Shown: positions 7,788 through 17,155, counted from the first letter of the stretch. The stretch is 64,000 bases of DNA from Alphaproteobacteria bacterium (GCA_026400815.1 JAPLOI010000071.1:1-64000); one strand, 5' to 3'. Notes: generated by a model not told the origin, from the letters alone. Translations and numbers: made by a program.

Positions 7788-8870
7788 GTGCAAGACGGCA
7801 CAGGGGGCACGACCCCCTACCTGTCGGTGCAGGGCCTGGGCAAGCGCTATGGCGCGGCCCAGGTTGTGCGCGATGTGGGCTTCGAGGTGGCGGGCGGCGA
7901 GTTCGTTTGCATTCTCGGGCCGTCCGGCTGCGGCAAGACGACGCTGCTGCGGCTGATCGCGGGGTTCGAGCGGGCCGATGCCGGGACGATCCGCCAGGCG
8001 GGAGCGGACATCACCGCACTGCCGCCGGAGCGGCGGGATTTCGGGATCGTGTTCCAATCCTATGCGCTGTTCCCCAACCGCGACGTGGCGGGGAATGTGG
8101 TGTTCGGGCTGGAATCGGTTGGCATGGCGCGGGCCGCACGCGCGGCGCGGGTGGCGGAGCTGCTGGCGTTGGTCGGGCTTTCGGACCATGCGCGGAAATA
8201 TCCCAGCCAGCTTTCCGGCGGGCAGCAGCAGCGTGTGGCGCTGGCCCGCGCGCTGGCGCTGCAGCCAGGGCTGTTGCTGCTGGACGAGCCGTTGTCGGCG
8301 CTGGATGCCAATGTGCGGGCGCATCTGCGCGACGAGTTGCGCGGGCTGCAGCGGCGGCTGGGGGTGACGACGCTGATGGTGACGCACGACCAGGCAGAGG
8401 CGCTGTCGGTGGCGGACCGGATCGTGGTGATGAATGCCGGGCGGATCGAGCAGGTGGGGTCACCGAGCACGCTGTACACGCGGCCAGACTCATTGTTCGT
8501 GGGGCGCTTCCTGGGCGAGCTGAACGCCTGGAAACTAGCGGCGCTGGAGGGATCGGCGGCGCGGATCGCAGGAGCACGGCTGGTGCTGGCCGATGCGCCG
8601 GCGGCGCTGCCGGGCGAGCCCTGGCTGTGCATCCGGCCCGCCTCGGTGGTGGTGGGAGGCGAGGCGGAGGGGCGGGAGAACCGGCTTTCCTTGCAGGTGG
8701 CCTCGGCTTCGTTCCTGGGCGATGCGGTGCGGCTGGCGCTGGAGGGCGAAGGGTTGCGGGTGCTGGCGGATGTGCCGTTCGCACGGCTGGGGCGCATCCC
8801 GGCGGTGGGCGAGGCGATGACGGTGGCGCTGCCGGCGGCACAGCTGATGGTTCTGCCCGGGCATGGCTAG
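7788..8870 (+). CDS. ABC transporter ATP-binding protein
   Basis: About 360 residues. Walker A GPSGCGKTT is near residues 44-52, Q-loop VFQSYALFP, signature LSGGQQQR near 142-149, Walker B LLLLDEP near 162-168 and H-loop VTHD. The C-terminal ~100 residues form the TOBE-like regulatory extension of the phosphonate/iron/polyamine importer ATPases. The start is taken as GTG 7788, two bases after the binding-protein stop, because no ATG lies in a suitable place; an upstream start inside the previous gene is possible. It overlaps the permease by 8 bases. Confidence 0.88.
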   Translation: MQDGTGGTTPYLSVQGLGKRYGAAQVVRDVGFEVAGGEFVCILGPSGCGKTTLLRLIAGFERADAGTIRQAGADITALPPERRDFGIVFQSYALFPNRDVAGNVVFGLESVGMARAARAARVAELLALVGLSDHARKYPSQLSGGQQQRVALARALALQPGLLLLDEPLSALDANVRAHLRDELRGLQRRLGVTTLMVTHDQAEALSVADRIVVMNAGRIEQVGSPSTLYTRPDSLFVGRFLGELNAWKLAALEGSAARIAGARLVLADAPAALPGEPWLCIRPASVVVGGEAEGRENRLSLQVASASFLGDAVRLALEGEGLRVLADVPFARLGRIPAVGEAMTVALPAAQLMVLPGHG

Positions 8871-10530
8871 GTTTGCCGGGGTTGGGGGGCGGGTGCTGGG
8901 GCACGCGCTGCCCGGGCTTTTGCTGCTGGTGCTGGCGGCGGGCACGGTCCTGCCGCTGGCAGCGCTTTTGGGCCGGGCGTTCCTGGACCGCAACGGCGGC
9001 TTCGCGGGGATGGCCAATTTCGTGCGCTATGCCACCGAGCCTGGCCTTGCGGTGGCAGCGTGGAATTCGGTGTGGCTTTCCGCGCAGACGACCGTGATCA
9101 CGATCGTGCTGGCCTATCCCTATGCCTATGCGCTGGCGCGCTCGGCGATGCCGGGGCGGGTGGCATTCCGGCTGGCGGCGATGCTGCCGCTGCTGGCGCC
9201 GTCGCTGCTGCCGGCGTTCGGGATGATCTACCTGTTCGGCCAGCAGGGGGCGCTGCGGTCCTGGCTGATGGGGGCGGAGCTGTATGGCCCGGTGGGGATC
9301 GTTCTGGCGAGCGTGTTCCATGCGCTGCCGCATGCGGTGCTGCTGTTGGCCGCGGGCCTGGCCGCCGGTGATGGGCGGTTGTACGAGGCGGCGCAGGCGT
9401 TGCGGGCGGGGCCGTGGCGGCGGTTCATGACGGTGACCCTGCCTTCGAGCCGGTATGCGCTGGTGAGTGCCACCAGCGTGGTGTTCGTGCTCGTGTTCAC
9501 CGATTTCGGCGTGCCGACCGTGGTGGGCGGATCAACCAACGTGCTGGCCACCGACATCTACAAGCTGGTGATCGGGCGGTTCGACTTCGAACTCGGCGCG
9601 GTGGTGGGGGTTCTGCTGCTGGCGCCGGCGGTGCTGGCCTATGGGATCGACGCGCTGGCGCGGCGGACGCAGCGCGCAAGCCTTTCGGGGCGGAGCGTGC
9701 CGATCGCCGCCGTGCGGATGCCGGTGCGGGACACGGCGCTGTTCCTGTTCTGCGCGGCGGTTGCCGCGGCGATCCTGGGCGTGATCGGGATGGCGGCCTG
9801 GGGCTCCCTGGTGCGGTTCTGGCCCTACAACCTGACGCTTGGGCTGCACAATTATGCGCGGCTGCTGGAGGATGCGGACGAGTTCCGGGCGGTGGCGAAC
9901 AGCGTGGTGCTAGCGGCTGGGACGGCGGCGGTGGGGACGGCGATGGCGGCGCTGACCGGCTGGCTGGTGGCGCGGCGGGTGGGGGCGGGCTGGGCGCAGG
10001 GGGCGATCCAGGCGGTGGCGATGCTGCCGGTGGCGGTACCCGGGCTGGTGCTGGGGCTGGGCTACGTCTTCTTCTTCAACAACCCGGCGAACCCGTTGCA
10101 TGGGCTGCAAGGGACGATGGCGCTGCTGGTGGTGTGCACGGTTGCGCATTTCTACACCGTGCCGCACCTGATGGCGGTGGGCGGGCTGGTGCGGCTGGAC
10201 CGGGAGATCGACCTTGCGGCGCAGGCGCTGCGGGCGGGGCCGGCGAGTGTGGGGCGGCGGGTGTATCTGCCGTATTTGGCCCCGGTGCTGGTGGAGATGT
10301 TCGGCTACTTCTTCGTGAACGCGATGACGACGGTGTCGGCGCTGATCTTCCTGTTCAATGCGCAGACGCGGGTGGCGGCGATCGCGGTGGTGAACCTGGT
10401 GGAAGGGAGCCGGTTCGGGCAAGCGGCGGCGTTCGCGGTGGTGCTGATGGTGCTGTCGCTGGTGGCGACCGGCGTGCAACTGGCGGTGCGGGCGGCGATC
10501 CTGCGGCGGCAGCGCTGGCGGGTGCGGTAG
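8863..10530 (+). CDS. ABC transporter permease, two fused MetI-like domains
   Basis: A 555-residue protein with two repeated six-helix units, so one polypeptide supplies the whole membrane pore. Each half carries an EAA-type coupling motif: EAAQALRAGPWRRF near residue 175 and LAAQALRAGPASVGRRV near 455. Length and fusion match the PhnU-like/FbpB-like permeases that pair with the preceding ATPase and binding protein. ATG 8863 lies inside the end of the ATPase gene, indicating a tight operon. Confidence 0.9.
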   Translation: MARFAGVGGRVLGHALPGLLLLVLAAGTVLPLAALLGRAFLDRNGGFAGMANFVRYATEPGLAVAAWNSVWLSAQTTVITIVLAYPYAYALARSAMPGRVAFRLAAMLPLLAPSLLPAFGMIYLFGQQGALRSWLMGAELYGPVGIVLASVFHALPHAVLLLAAGLAAGDGRLYEAAQALRAGPWRRFMTVTLPSSRYALVSATSVVFVLVFTDFGVPTVVGGSTNVLATDIYKLVIGRFDFELGAVVGVLLLAPAVLAYGIDALARRTQRASLSGRSVPIAAVRMPVRDTALFLFCAAVAAAILGVIGMAAWGSLVRFWPYNLTLGLHNYARLLEDADEFRAVANSVVLAAGTAAVGTAMAALTGWLVARRVGAGWAQGAIQAVAMLPVAVPGLVLGLGYVFFFNNPANPLHGLQGTMALLVVCTVAHFYTVPHLMAVGGLVRLDREIDLAAQALRAGPASVGRRVYLPYLAPVLVEMFGYFFVNAMTTVSALIFLFNAQTRVAAIAVVNLVEGSRFGQAAAFAVVLMVLSLVATGVQLAVRAAILRRQRWRVR

Positions 10531-10603
10531 GTTTTTTCTATTATATCGTGAAATTTAGAACGCAGTCAGGCGTCCTGCCCCATTGTTGCGGAGACTGCGA
10601 GCC

Positions 10604-11239
10604 ATGATCGACCAGACCCAGTTCGCGCTGTTCCTGGCCGCGGCCATCGTGCTGGCGGCAACGCCTGGGCCGGGGATTTTCTATGTGGCGGCGCGGACGC
10701 TGGCCGGGGGGCGGGCGGAAGGGATTGCCTCCAGCTTCGGGACCGGGCTGGGCGGGCTGGCGCATGTGGCAGCGGGCGCGTTGGGAGTTTCCGCCGTGGT
10801 GCTGGCGAGTGCCGAGTTGTTCACGGCACTGAAGCTGCTGGGGGCGGGGTATCTGGTGTGGATGGGGGTGCGGACCGTTCTCGCAGCGCGGCGCGAGGCG
10901 CTTGTGCTGGACGGTTCAGTACCAGCGATGGGGGTGCAGCGGGCCTTCCGGGAGGGCGTGATGGTGGAGGCGCTGAACCCGAAGACGGCGGCGTTCTTCC
11001 TGGCGTTCCTGCCGCAGTTCGTGGACCCGGCGGGGAACGTGGCCGCCCAGTTCGTTCTGCTCGGCGTGGTTTCGGTGGCGTTGAACACCGCAGCCGACGT
11101 GGTGGTGGCGTTCCTGGCCGGGCGGCTGCGCGATGGGACCGGGGCGCGGCCCGGGCTGGTGCGGCGGCTGCGGGAGGCTTCCGGGACGGCAATGGTGGCA
11201 TTGGGGGTGGGGTTGGCGTTGGCGAAGCGGCCTGGGTAG
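10604..11239 (+). CDS. LysE/RhtB family amino-acid exporter
   Basis: A 211-residue inner-membrane protein with about six helices. It carries the family N-terminus with ATPGPGIFYVAART near residue 25 and the second conserved block FREGVMVEALNPKTAAFFLAFLPQFVDP. ATG 10604 is chosen over an in-frame upstream codon because GGAG lies upstream and MIDQTQFALFL matches family N-termini. An AT-rich stretch at 10532-10560 likely carries its promoter. LysE/RhtB proteins export amino acids or homoserine lactones; the substrate is not predictable. Confidence 0.88.
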   Translation: MIDQTQFALFLAAAIVLAATPGPGIFYVAARTLAGGRAEGIASSFGTGLGGLAHVAAGALGVSAVVLASAELFTALKLLGAGYLVWMGVRTVLAARREALVLDGSVPAMGVQRAFREGVMVEALNPKTAAFFLAFLPQFVDPAGNVAAQFVLLGVVSVALNTAADVVVAFLAGRLRDGTGARPGLVRRLREASGTAMVALGVGLALAKRPG

Positions 11240-11264
11240 GGGGGACTTCGGCGGGGCTTGCGGG

Positions 11265-11303
11265 GTGATGGCAGCAGCGCCATTTTGATGGCGTCGCTAT
11301 CAC
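11265..11303. promoter_or_regulatory. Imperfect dyad upstream of the toxin-antitoxin pair
   Basis: Outer arms GTGAT (11265-11269) and ATCAC (11299-11303) enclose an inner dyad CGCCAT-TTTG-ATGGCG (11278-11293). It ends 18 bases before the antitoxin start, where RHH antitoxin/PIN toxin complexes of the FitAB/VapBC class usually bind to repress their own operon. Confidence 0.4.
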
Positions 11304-11321
11304 TCTGCGGGAGGTGCCATC

Positions 11322-11576
11322 ATGGCGGCGGTGACGATCCGCAATCTGTCGGAGGAGGCACATCGCGCGCTCAAGCAGCGGGCGGCGCGGCATAACCGCA
11401 GCACCGAGGCGGAGATGCGGGCCATCCTGGAGGCGGCGGTACGCCCGCCGGAGCGGCTGCTGATGGGCACGGCGTTGGCGCAGGCCGGCGCGGCGGCCGA
11501 GCTGACCGGCGGTGATGTGGAGGCGCTGGAGCGGGAGCTGAAGGCGCCGCCGGCCGAGCCGATGCGGTTCGAATGA
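11322..11576 (+). CDS. FitA-like ribbon-helix-helix antitoxin
   Basis: An 84-residue protein whose N-terminus (AAVTIRNLSEEAHRALKQRA) is a ribbon-helix-helix DNA-binding fold of the FitA/VapB type. The C-terminal part would wrap the toxin. It is preceded by GGGAGG and ends by overlapping the toxin gene as ATGA at 11573-11576. Together they form a type II toxin-antitoxin pair, expected to be autoregulated. Confidence 0.88.
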   Translation: MAAVTIRNLSEEAHRALKQRAARHNRSTEAEMRAILEAAVRPPERLLMGTALAQAGAAAELTGGDVEALERELKAPPAEPMRFE

Positions 11577-12016
11577 TCCTGCTGGACACCAATGTGATTT
11601 CCGAGGCGATCAAGCCCATGCCGCATCCTTCGGTGCGGGGCTGGCTGGATGCGCAGGCGGCCGAGACGCTGTTCCTTTCCAGCGTGACGGTGGCGGAGAT
11701 GACCTTCGGGATCCGGATGTTGCCCGCGGGGCGACGCAAGCAGGCGTTGGAGGCGGCGCTGGCAGGCGTGCTGGCGCTGTTCGCGGGGCGGGTGCTGGCC
11801 TTCGACGAGGCAGCGGCGCTGCGCTACGGCCCGTTGGTGGTGCGGGCGCGCGCGGCGGGGAAAGGATTTACGACGCCGGACGGCTATGTCGCGGCAATCG
11901 CGGCGGCGCGGGGGTTCGCGGTGGCGTCCCGCGATGGGAGCGCGTTCGTGGCGGCGGGGGCGGTGGTGATTGATCCGTGGCGGGCTGAGGCCGGCCGCGC
12001 ACACGGTGGGGTGTGA
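11573..12016 (+). CDS. PIN-domain toxin (FitB/VapC-like)
   Basis: A 147-residue PIN endoribonuclease. Acidic metal ligands are visible at Asp5 (ILLDTNVISE), Glu42 (SVTVAEMTFG), the Asp in FTTPDGYVAAIAA and the later Asp in ASRDGSAF, a complete set, so the enzyme is probably active. Targets in this family are usually tRNA or mRNA. It is coupled to the preceding antitoxin by a 4-base overlap. Confidence 0.9.
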   Translation: MILLDTNVISEAIKPMPHPSVRGWLDAQAAETLFLSSVTVAEMTFGIRMLPAGRRKQALEAALAGVLALFAGRVLAFDEAAALRYGPLVVRARAAGKGFTTPDGYVAAIAAARGFAVASRDGSAFVAAGAVVIDPWRAEAGRAHGGV

Positions 12017-12088
12017 TAGCCTGGGGCGGATGACAGCGCACGCAGCGCCGCTTGGGGCGGGGGTGGGCGGCATCCGGAGGCTTCGGCG

Positions 12089-13018
12089 ATGAAGTTCGGC
12101 ATTCACAATCCGTCCTGGCAGTTCGACGGCGGGGCGGCGGGGATCTTTCCCGGAGTGGCGGCGAAGGCGCGCTGGGCGGAGGAGAATGGGTTCGCCTGGT
12201 TCTCGGTGATGGACCACCTGATCCAGATACCAATCGCTGGGGCGCCAGAGGAGCCGTTCATGGAGGGGTGGACGGTGCTGGCGGCGCTGGCGGCGGTAAC
12301 GAGCCGCATCCGGCTGGCGACGCTGGTGACCTCGGTGCATTACCGCAACCCGGCGCTGCTGGCGAAGATTGCGGCGGGGGTGGACCAGATCAGCCAGGGG
12401 CGGCTGACCTTCGGGTTCGGGGCGGGGTGGTTCGAGACGGAGTACCGCCAATATGGCTACGAGTTTCCCAAGGAGCCGGCGATGCGGATCCGCCAGATGG
12501 TGGAGGCGCTGCGGCTGATCAAGGCGATGTGGACGCAGGAGCGGACCACCTTCGAGGGCAAGTGGTTCCGGGTGGAGGATGCGATCCTGTCGCCCAAGCC
12601 GCTGCAGGTGCCGCATCCTCCGATCATGATCGGAGGCAGCGGGGAGCAGATGACGCTGCGGGCGGTGGCGCGGCATGGGAATGCCTGCAACCTGTTCGGT
12701 GACCCCGCCACGGTGCGGCGCAAGCTGGAGGTGCTGCGCCGGCATTGCGACGAGGCGGGCCGCGACTACGACGAGATTGAGCGGACCAACACGATCGGGC
12801 TGCTGCTGGCACCGACGGCCGAGGCGGCGGCGGAGAAGCGGGCGCGGCTGGATGCGGCGGGGCGGTTCGGCGGGCTGTGCGGGACGCCGGCGCAGGCGAC
12901 CGCGCTGGTGGGTGCCCATGCCGAGGTGGGCATCCAGATGGTGATCAGCAGCGCATTCGCGAATGATGCGGAGACACTGGAGCTGCTGGCTTCGGAGGTG
13001 ATGCCGCAGTTCCGGTGA
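12089..13018 (+). CDS. LLM-class F420/FMN-dependent oxidoreductase
   Basis: A 309-residue TIM-barrel protein of the luciferase-like monooxygenase class. Features are the N-terminus MKFGIHNPSWQF, the substrate/cofactor stretch TLVTSVHYRNPALLAKIAA, GRLTFGFGAGWFETEYRQYG near residue 110, and PIMIGGSGEQMTLR. It resembles the probable F420-dependent subgroup, but FMN use is equally likely in Proteobacteria. GGAGG precedes ATG 12089. Its substrate is unknown. Confidence 0.85.
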   Translation: MKFGIHNPSWQFDGGAAGIFPGVAAKARWAEENGFAWFSVMDHLIQIPIAGAPEEPFMEGWTVLAALAAVTSRIRLATLVTSVHYRNPALLAKIAAGVDQISQGRLTFGFGAGWFETEYRQYGYEFPKEPAMRIRQMVEALRLIKAMWTQERTTFEGKWFRVEDAILSPKPLQVPHPPIMIGGSGEQMTLRAVARHGNACNLFGDPATVRRKLEVLRRHCDEAGRDYDEIERTNTIGLLLAPTAEAAAEKRARLDAAGRFGGLCGTPAQATALVGAHAEVGIQMVISSAFANDAETLELLASEVMPQFR

Positions 13019-13040
13019 GGGGGAGGAAGGAAGAAAGATT

Positions 13041-13079
13041 CACCACGGAGGCGCGGAGGGCGCAGAGGCGGCACGGAGG
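13041..13079. repeat. CACGGAGG-type short tandem motif
   Basis: CACCACGGAGG, GCGCGGAGG, GCGCAGAGG and GCACGGAGG follow one another at 9-10 base steps just after the LLM oxidoreductase stop. The motif belongs to the same loose class as the CACAGAGG repeats at 44873-45010. No mirrored arm is present here. Confidence 0.6.
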
Positions 13080-13104
13080 TTGTGGCGCGCGCGGCCCTTG
13101 TTCG

Positions 13105-13152
13105 GGAAAGTCTTTTTGCTTCTTTTTCTTCAGAAAAAGCAGGCCTTGCTTG
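13105..13152 (-). repeat. AT-rich hairpin repeat, copy R2 (arm B only)
   Basis: Contains AAAGTCTTTTTGCTTC, then TTTTTC-TTCA-GAAAAA. It is arm B of the two-arm family, placed downstream of the minus-strand bicupin gene. No arm A is found on the other side; instead the CACGGAGG motif and the convergent LLM gene follow. One stem base is changed (AAGCAGG in place of AAGAAGG). Confidence 0.75.
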
Positions 13153-13165
13153 CTGCCCGCGCGGG

Positions 13166-13714
13166 TCAGGCGCGGCGGGTGGCCTTGCCGACGAGGTAGG
13201 CGACGCCTTCGGTGCCGACGGTCAGGGTGTGCATGCAGCCGGCGAGGATTTCGCAGCAATCGCCGGGCTTGAAAGTGGTGGCCGTGCCGTTGCGGCAGAT
13301 TGTGACCTCGCCGCCGAGGACCATGATGCGCACGTCGAAATCATGGGCGTGGAGGTCTTCGGCGAAGCCGGGGCGCTGGCCGGTGTTGATGACCTCGTAG
13401 CCCTCGCGCTTGAGGTCGCTTTCAAAGGCTTCGCGGGTGACGGGGCCGGTGCGGCGGCGGCCGGAGAGGAGGGCGACGCCCTCGGGGCCGACGTGCTCGG
13501 CGTGCATGGTGCCGCAGGGGACGTGGAAGCACTGGCCGGCGCGGTAGGTGGTGGGGGTGTTGTTGCAGGTGATGGTGATCTCGCCGCCCAGGACGAGCGA
13601 CTTGGCATCGAAATCGTGGCAGTGGTTGGGGGCGAGGAGATTCGGCTTCAGGGCGGTGTTGACGACGCGATAGCCCTCGCGCTTCAGCTCGGCATCGAAT
13701 TCCGCGGTGTTCAT
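13166..13714 (-). CDS. Bicupin protein (two tandem cupin repeats)
   Basis: A 182-residue protein made of two homologous ~85-residue cupin domains. Each begins LKREGY-VxNT, continues through H-HDFD and VLGGEI/VTI, and ends with a CGTMHAEHVGPEGVA / AGCMHTLTVGTEGVA block holding the second histidine. The His residues can form the usual metal site in both copies. ATG 13714 is chosen because the longer frame runs through the divergent regulator. It faces an XRE-cupin regulator across a 40-base gap, so that protein probably controls it. The ligand is unknown. Confidence 0.85.
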   Translation of the reverse strand: MNTAEFDAELKREGYRVVNTALKPNLLAPNHCHDFDAKSLVLGGEITITCNNTPTTYRAGQCFHVPCGTMHAEHVGPEGVALLSGRRRTGPVTREAFESDLKREGYEVINTGQRPGFAEDLHAHDFDVRIMVLGGEVTICRNGTATTFKPGDCCEILAGCMHTLTVGTEGVAYLVGKATRRA

Positions 13715-13747
13715 GGCGTTTGCCCCCTTGGCTTGGATATGCGATTT

Positions 13748-13784
13748 GTCCTCTATGGAGAGCGTATTGTCAATTATAGAGGAC
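13748..13784. promoter_or_regulatory. Inverted repeat between bicupin and XRE regulator
   Basis: GTCCTCTAT (13748-13756) mirrors ATAGAGGAC (13776-13784) exactly with a 19-base spacer, in the otherwise AT-richer divergent promoter region. It overlaps the proposed start of the regulator. It is a likely operator for the XRE-cupin protein, acting on both genes. Confidence 0.6.
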
Positions 13785-14336
13785 GACGCGATCAGCCGGC
13801 GGACAGGCCTGGCGGTGAAGCGGCGGCGCGAGGCGGCGGGGCTGAGCCTGCGGGAGCTGGCGGGGCGGAGTGGGGTTTCGGCCTCCATGATCTCGGATAT
13901 CGAGCGGGGGGCGAAGAGCCCGACGGTGGCGACGCTGGTGCGGCTGGCAGGCGCGCTGGGGGTGGGGGCGGCGGTGCTGCTGGAGGATGCGGCCGAGGCG
14001 GTGCGGCGCATTCATGTGATCCGGGCCGGCGAGGGGGAGCGCGGCTCCGGTGCTTTGGCGTGGGAGAAGCTGGGGCCGGCGGGGCCCGGGAGCCGGATTG
14101 AGTTCGTGCGGCATGTGCTTCCGGGCGGGGCGGTGCTGGGGCCATCGCCGGCGCATGCGGCGGGGACGGTGGAGCACATGCACGTGGTGCGCGGGCGGGT
14201 GCGGGTGACGGTGGGGGACGAGGTGGCGGAGATGGCGGCGGGGGATTCGTGCAGTTGCCTGACGGATGTGCCGCATGGAGTGGCGAACCCGGGCCGGGGC
14301 GAGGCGGAGGTTTATGTGGTGTTGGAGCGCGGGTGA
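13755..14336 (+). CDS. XRE-family regulator with C-terminal cupin sensor
   Basis: About 193 residues. The N-terminal HTH (LSLRELAGRSGVSASMISDIE) is followed by a linker and a cupin_2 domain with VEHMHVVRGRVRVTVGDE and DVPHGVANPG. This arrangement is typical of regulators sensing small metabolites such as polyamines or amino acids. ATG 13755 is only one option: it lies inside the inverted repeat and has no clear Shine-Dalgarno, so TTG 13767 is possible. It is divergent from the bicupin gene. Confidence 0.85.
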   Translation: MESVLSIIEDDAISRRTGLAVKRRREAAGLSLRELAGRSGVSASMISDIERGAKSPTVATLVRLAGALGVGAAVLLEDAAEAVRRIHVIRAGEGERGSGALAWEKLGPAGPGSRIEFVRHVLPGGAVLGPSPAHAAGTVEHMHVVRGRVRVTVGDEVAEMAAGDSCSCLTDVPHGVANPGRGEAEVYVVLERG

Positions 14337-14385
14337 GCGACGGGAGTGGTGCAATGCCGAAGGGGCATTGCATCCTAAGGGTGGT

Positions 14386-16065
14386 TCAGGAGAGTTCCTT
14401 GACCATCGCCTCGCGCATGATGAATTTCTGCATCTTGCCAGTGACGGTCATGGGGAAATCCGCCACGAACCGCACGTAGCGCGGGATCTTGTAATGGGCG
14501 ATCTGGCCGCGGCAGAAGTCGCGGACTTCGTCTTCGGTGAGGGTTTCGCCTTCGCGGAGTTTGACCCAGGCGCAGAGTTCCTCGCCGAATTTCTGGTCTG
14601 GCACGCCGAAGACCTGGACGTCGGCAATCCGGGGGTGGCGGTAGAGGAATTCCTCGATTTCGCGGGGATAAACGTTCTCGCCGCCGCGGATGACCATGTC
14701 TTTGATCCGCCCCACGATGGCGCAGTAGCCCTCCGTGTCGATGGTGGCGAGGTCGCCGGTGTGCATCCAGCGGGCTTCGTCGATCGCTTCCGCCGTGCGT
14801 TCGGCATCGCCCCAGTAGCCGCGCATGACGGAGTAGCCGCGGGTGCAGAGTTCGCCGGGGGTGCCGGGCGGGACCACCCTACCCTCCTGGTCGACGATCT
14901 TGCATTCGAGGTGGGGGTGAATGCGGCCGACGGTGGCGACGCGGCGTTCGATGGGGTCTTCGAGGCCGGTCTGGAAACTGACGGGGCTGGTTTCCGTCAT
15001 ACCGTAGGCGATGGTGATGTCGTTGAGGTTCATCAGCGCCATGGCGCGGCGCATGACCTCGATGGGGCATGGCGAGCCGGCCATGATGCCGGTGCGCAGG
15101 GTGGAGACGTCGAACTCCTTGAAGCGGGGGTGGTCCATCTGGGCGATGAACATGGTGGGCACGCCGTAGAGGGCGGTGCATTTCTCGGCCTGGATGGTCT
15201 CTAGCGTAACGAGCGGGTCGAAGCCCTCCCCGGGATAGACCATGGCACTGCCGTGGGTGACGCAGCCGAGGTTGCCCATCACCATGCCGAAGCAGTGGTA
15301 GAGAGGCACGGGGATGCAGAGCTTGTCCTGCTCCGTGAGCTTCATCGTCTCGGCGGTGAAGAAGCCGTTGTTGAGGATGTTGTGGTGGGTGAGGGTGGCG
15401 CCCTTAGGCGCGCCGGTGGTGCCCGAGGTGAACTGGATGTTGATCGGGTCGTCGAACTGAAGGCGGGGGCCGAGTTCGGCGAGCTTGGCGCGTTCAGCGG
15501 CGCCGCCCATTCCAGGGATGTCTTCGAAGGGGAAGGCGCCGTGGATGGTTTTAGCGCCGATCTGGATGACGATGGCGAGCTTGGGCGCCTTCTTGGCCAT
15601 GAGCTGGCCGGGGAGGCAGGAGGTGAGCTCCGGCAGCAGGGTGGTGAGCATGCCGGCGTAGTCGCTGGTCTTGAAGGCGGTGGCGGTGACGAGGGCTTTG
15701 CAGCCGACCTTGTTCAGCGCGTAGTCCAGCTCCGACAGGCGGTAGGCCGGGTTGATGTTGACCAGCACCAGGCCGGCCTTGGCGGTGGCGAACTGGGTGA
15801 TGGCCCATTCCGCGTTGTTGGGGGACCAGATGCCGATGCGCTCGCCGGGTTCCAGGCCCAGGGCGACGAGGCCGGCGGCGAAGGCGTCGACCTTTTCGGC
15901 GAACTCGCGCCAGGTCCAGCGGATGCCCTGCTGGCGGACGATGAGGGCTTCGCGGGAGGGCCATTTCGCGACGGTCTTGTCGAAATGCTGGCCGATGGTG
16001 TCGCCGATGAGGGGCACGGTGCTGGCGCCGCTGACGTAGCTGGTGGTCAGGCCTGACTGGCTCAT
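14386..16065 (-). CDS. AMP-dependent acyl-CoA synthetase (fatty-acid ligase family)
   Basis: A 559-residue adenylate-forming enzyme that activates a carboxylic acid to acyl-AMP and then acyl-CoA. The P-loop-like motif is [16 protein letters not shown], followed by [10 protein letters not shown], the hinge [15 protein letters not shown] and [14 protein letters not shown], and the C-terminal lysine in [13 protein letters not shown] 16065 has a perfect AGGAGG 7 bases upstream, which rules out the 79-residue N-terminal extension in the same frame. It is divergent from the HpcH-type aldolase gene. Chain-length preference cannot be read from sequence. Confidence 0.93.
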   Translation of the reverse strand: MSQSGLTTSYVSGASTVPLIGDTIGQHFDKTVAKWPSREALIVRQQGIRWTWREFAEKVDAFAAGLVALGLEPGERIGIWSPNNAEWAITQFATAKAGLVLVNINPAYRLSELDYALNKVGCKALVTATAFKTSDYAGMLTTLLPELTSCLPGQLMAKKAPKLAIVIQIGAKTIHGAFPFEDIPGMGGAAERAKLAELGPRLQFDDPINIQFTSGTTGAPKGATLTHHNILNNGFFTAETMKLTEQDKLCIPVPLYHCFGMVMGNLGCVTHGSAMVYPGEGFDPLVTLETIQAEKCTALYGVPTMFIAQMDHPRFKEFDVSTLRTGIMAGSPCPIEVMRRAMALMNLNDITIAYGMTETSPVSFQTGLEDPIERRVATVGRIHPHLECKIVDQEGRVVPPGTPGELCTRGYSVMRGYWGDAERTAEAIDEARWMHTGDLATIDTEGYCAIVGRIKDMVIRGGENVYPREIEEFLYRHPRIADVQVFGVPDQKFGEELCAWVKLREGETLTEDEVRDFCRGQIAHYKIPRYVRFVADFPMTVTGKMQKFIMREAMVKELS

Positions 16066-16186
16066 GCTGGTGCCTCCTGGTGTCTCCCGCATGTGATTCT
16101 GGGCGCGCGGGGCGGCGCGTGCAAGCAATTGACACGGCGTGGCCGCCAGTGCTGGCGTGGATGCAACAATCGAGGAGGCTTCCGCC

Positions 16187-17026
16187 ATGGCCACTGCGCC
16201 GAAATACCCGATGATCCCGAACCCGACGCTGAAGCGGCTGAAGCAGGGCAAGCTGGCATTGGGGTTCTGCCCGTTCCATCTGCGCAGTGTCTCGGCCGCC
16301 ATGCTGGGCGTGACGATGGGCTACGACTGGCTGTTCATCGATGCCGAGCACGGGGCGTTCACCACGCAGGACGTGTCGCAGATGTGCCTGGCGGCGCTGC
16401 CGCTGGGGATCACGCCGATCGTGCGGGTGTGCGTGGATGCGCTGGATGAGGGCACGCGGGCGCTGGACAACGGGGCGATGGGGCTGGTGATCCCGCATGT
16501 GGATACGCCGGAGATGGCGCGCCGCGTGGCCGATGCGTTCCTGTTCCCGCCGTTGGGCAAGCGCAGCTGGGGGGCGCCGCCGGCGGCGTTCTATTACGGC
16601 GGGCCGCCGATGGGCGAGGCGCAGGCGATCCTGAACCGGGAAAACCTGATCTGCGCCATGATCGAGACGGAAGAGGCCGTGGCGAACGTGGACGAGATCG
16701 CGGCAGTGAAGGGGATCGACGTGCTGATGATCGGCACTTCGGACCTGACCAGCACCATGGGCATTCCGGGCCAGTGGGGGCATGCCAAGGTGCAGGCGGC
16801 GTATGAGAAGGTGGGTGCTGCCTGCAAGAAGAACGGCAAGCTGCTGGGCACCGGGGGCATCGGCGATGACCAGTGGATGCAGCATTACATGCAGCGCGGC
16901 GCGCTGATGGTGCTGGCCGGCAGCGATCACGGGATGATCGTGACGGCCGGGACCGAGCGGGCACAGCGGCTGCGGGCGCTGGAAGGGGCGGCACCGGTGG
17001 CGGCACCGAAGGCGAAGAAGAAGTAA
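16187..17026 (+). CDS. HpcH/HpaI-type aldolase/citrate lyase family protein
   Basis: A 279-residue TIM-barrel class II pyruvate aldolase relative. The metal ligand Glu is in MIETEEAV and the second acidic ligand in [21 protein letters not shown] carries the conserved Asp-Ala-Glu-His. Family enzymes cleave 2-keto-3-deoxy sugar acids or 4-hydroxy-2-oxo acids. ATG 16187 follows CGAGGAGG at good spacing. The C-terminus ends in a Lys-rich tail (PKAKKK), and a two-arm repeat starts directly after the TAA. Confidence 0.88.
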   Translation: MATAPKYPMIPNPTLKRLKQGKLALGFCPFHLRSVSAAMLGVTMGYDWLFIDAEHGAFTTQDVSQMCLAALPLGITPIVRVCVDALDEGTRALDNGAMGLVIPHVDTPEMARRVADAFLFPPLGKRSWGAPPAAFYYGGPPMGEAQAILNRENLICAMIETEEAVANVDEIAAVKGIDVLMIGTSDLTSTMGIPGQWGHAKVQAAYEKVGAACKKNGKLLGTGGIGDDQWMQHYMQRGALMVLAGSDHGMIVTAGTERAQRLRALEGAAPVAAPKAKKK

Positions 17027-17155
17027 GAACCTTCTTTTTCTGAAGAAAAAGAAGCAAAAAGACTTTTGGTTATTAGGGCCGGGTGGCGGCACCACCTCGC
17101 CCCAATGAATGAAAGTTTTTTGGTTCTTTTTTTCAAAAAAGAACATGCTTCCTTC
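17027..17155. repeat. AT-rich two-arm hairpin repeat, copy R3 (reverse order)
   Basis: Starts right after the aldolase stop. Arm B in reverse comes first: CTTCTTTTTC (17031-17040), TGAA, GAAAAAGAAG (17045-17054), then CAAAAAGAC. Reverse arm A closes it: GTTCTTTTTTT (17123-17133) with CAAAAAAGAAC. The central segment holds a GGGTGG-CGGC-ACCACC hairpin, and ATGAATGAAAGTT precedes arm A. This copy is inverted relative to R1 with respect to the upstream gene. Confidence 0.8.

Noticed and set aside
11265-11303. Intrinsic terminator of the LysE-type gene
   Set aside because: The inner stem is only 6 bp with no T-tract; an operator for the following toxin-antitoxin pair is more likely, although weak.
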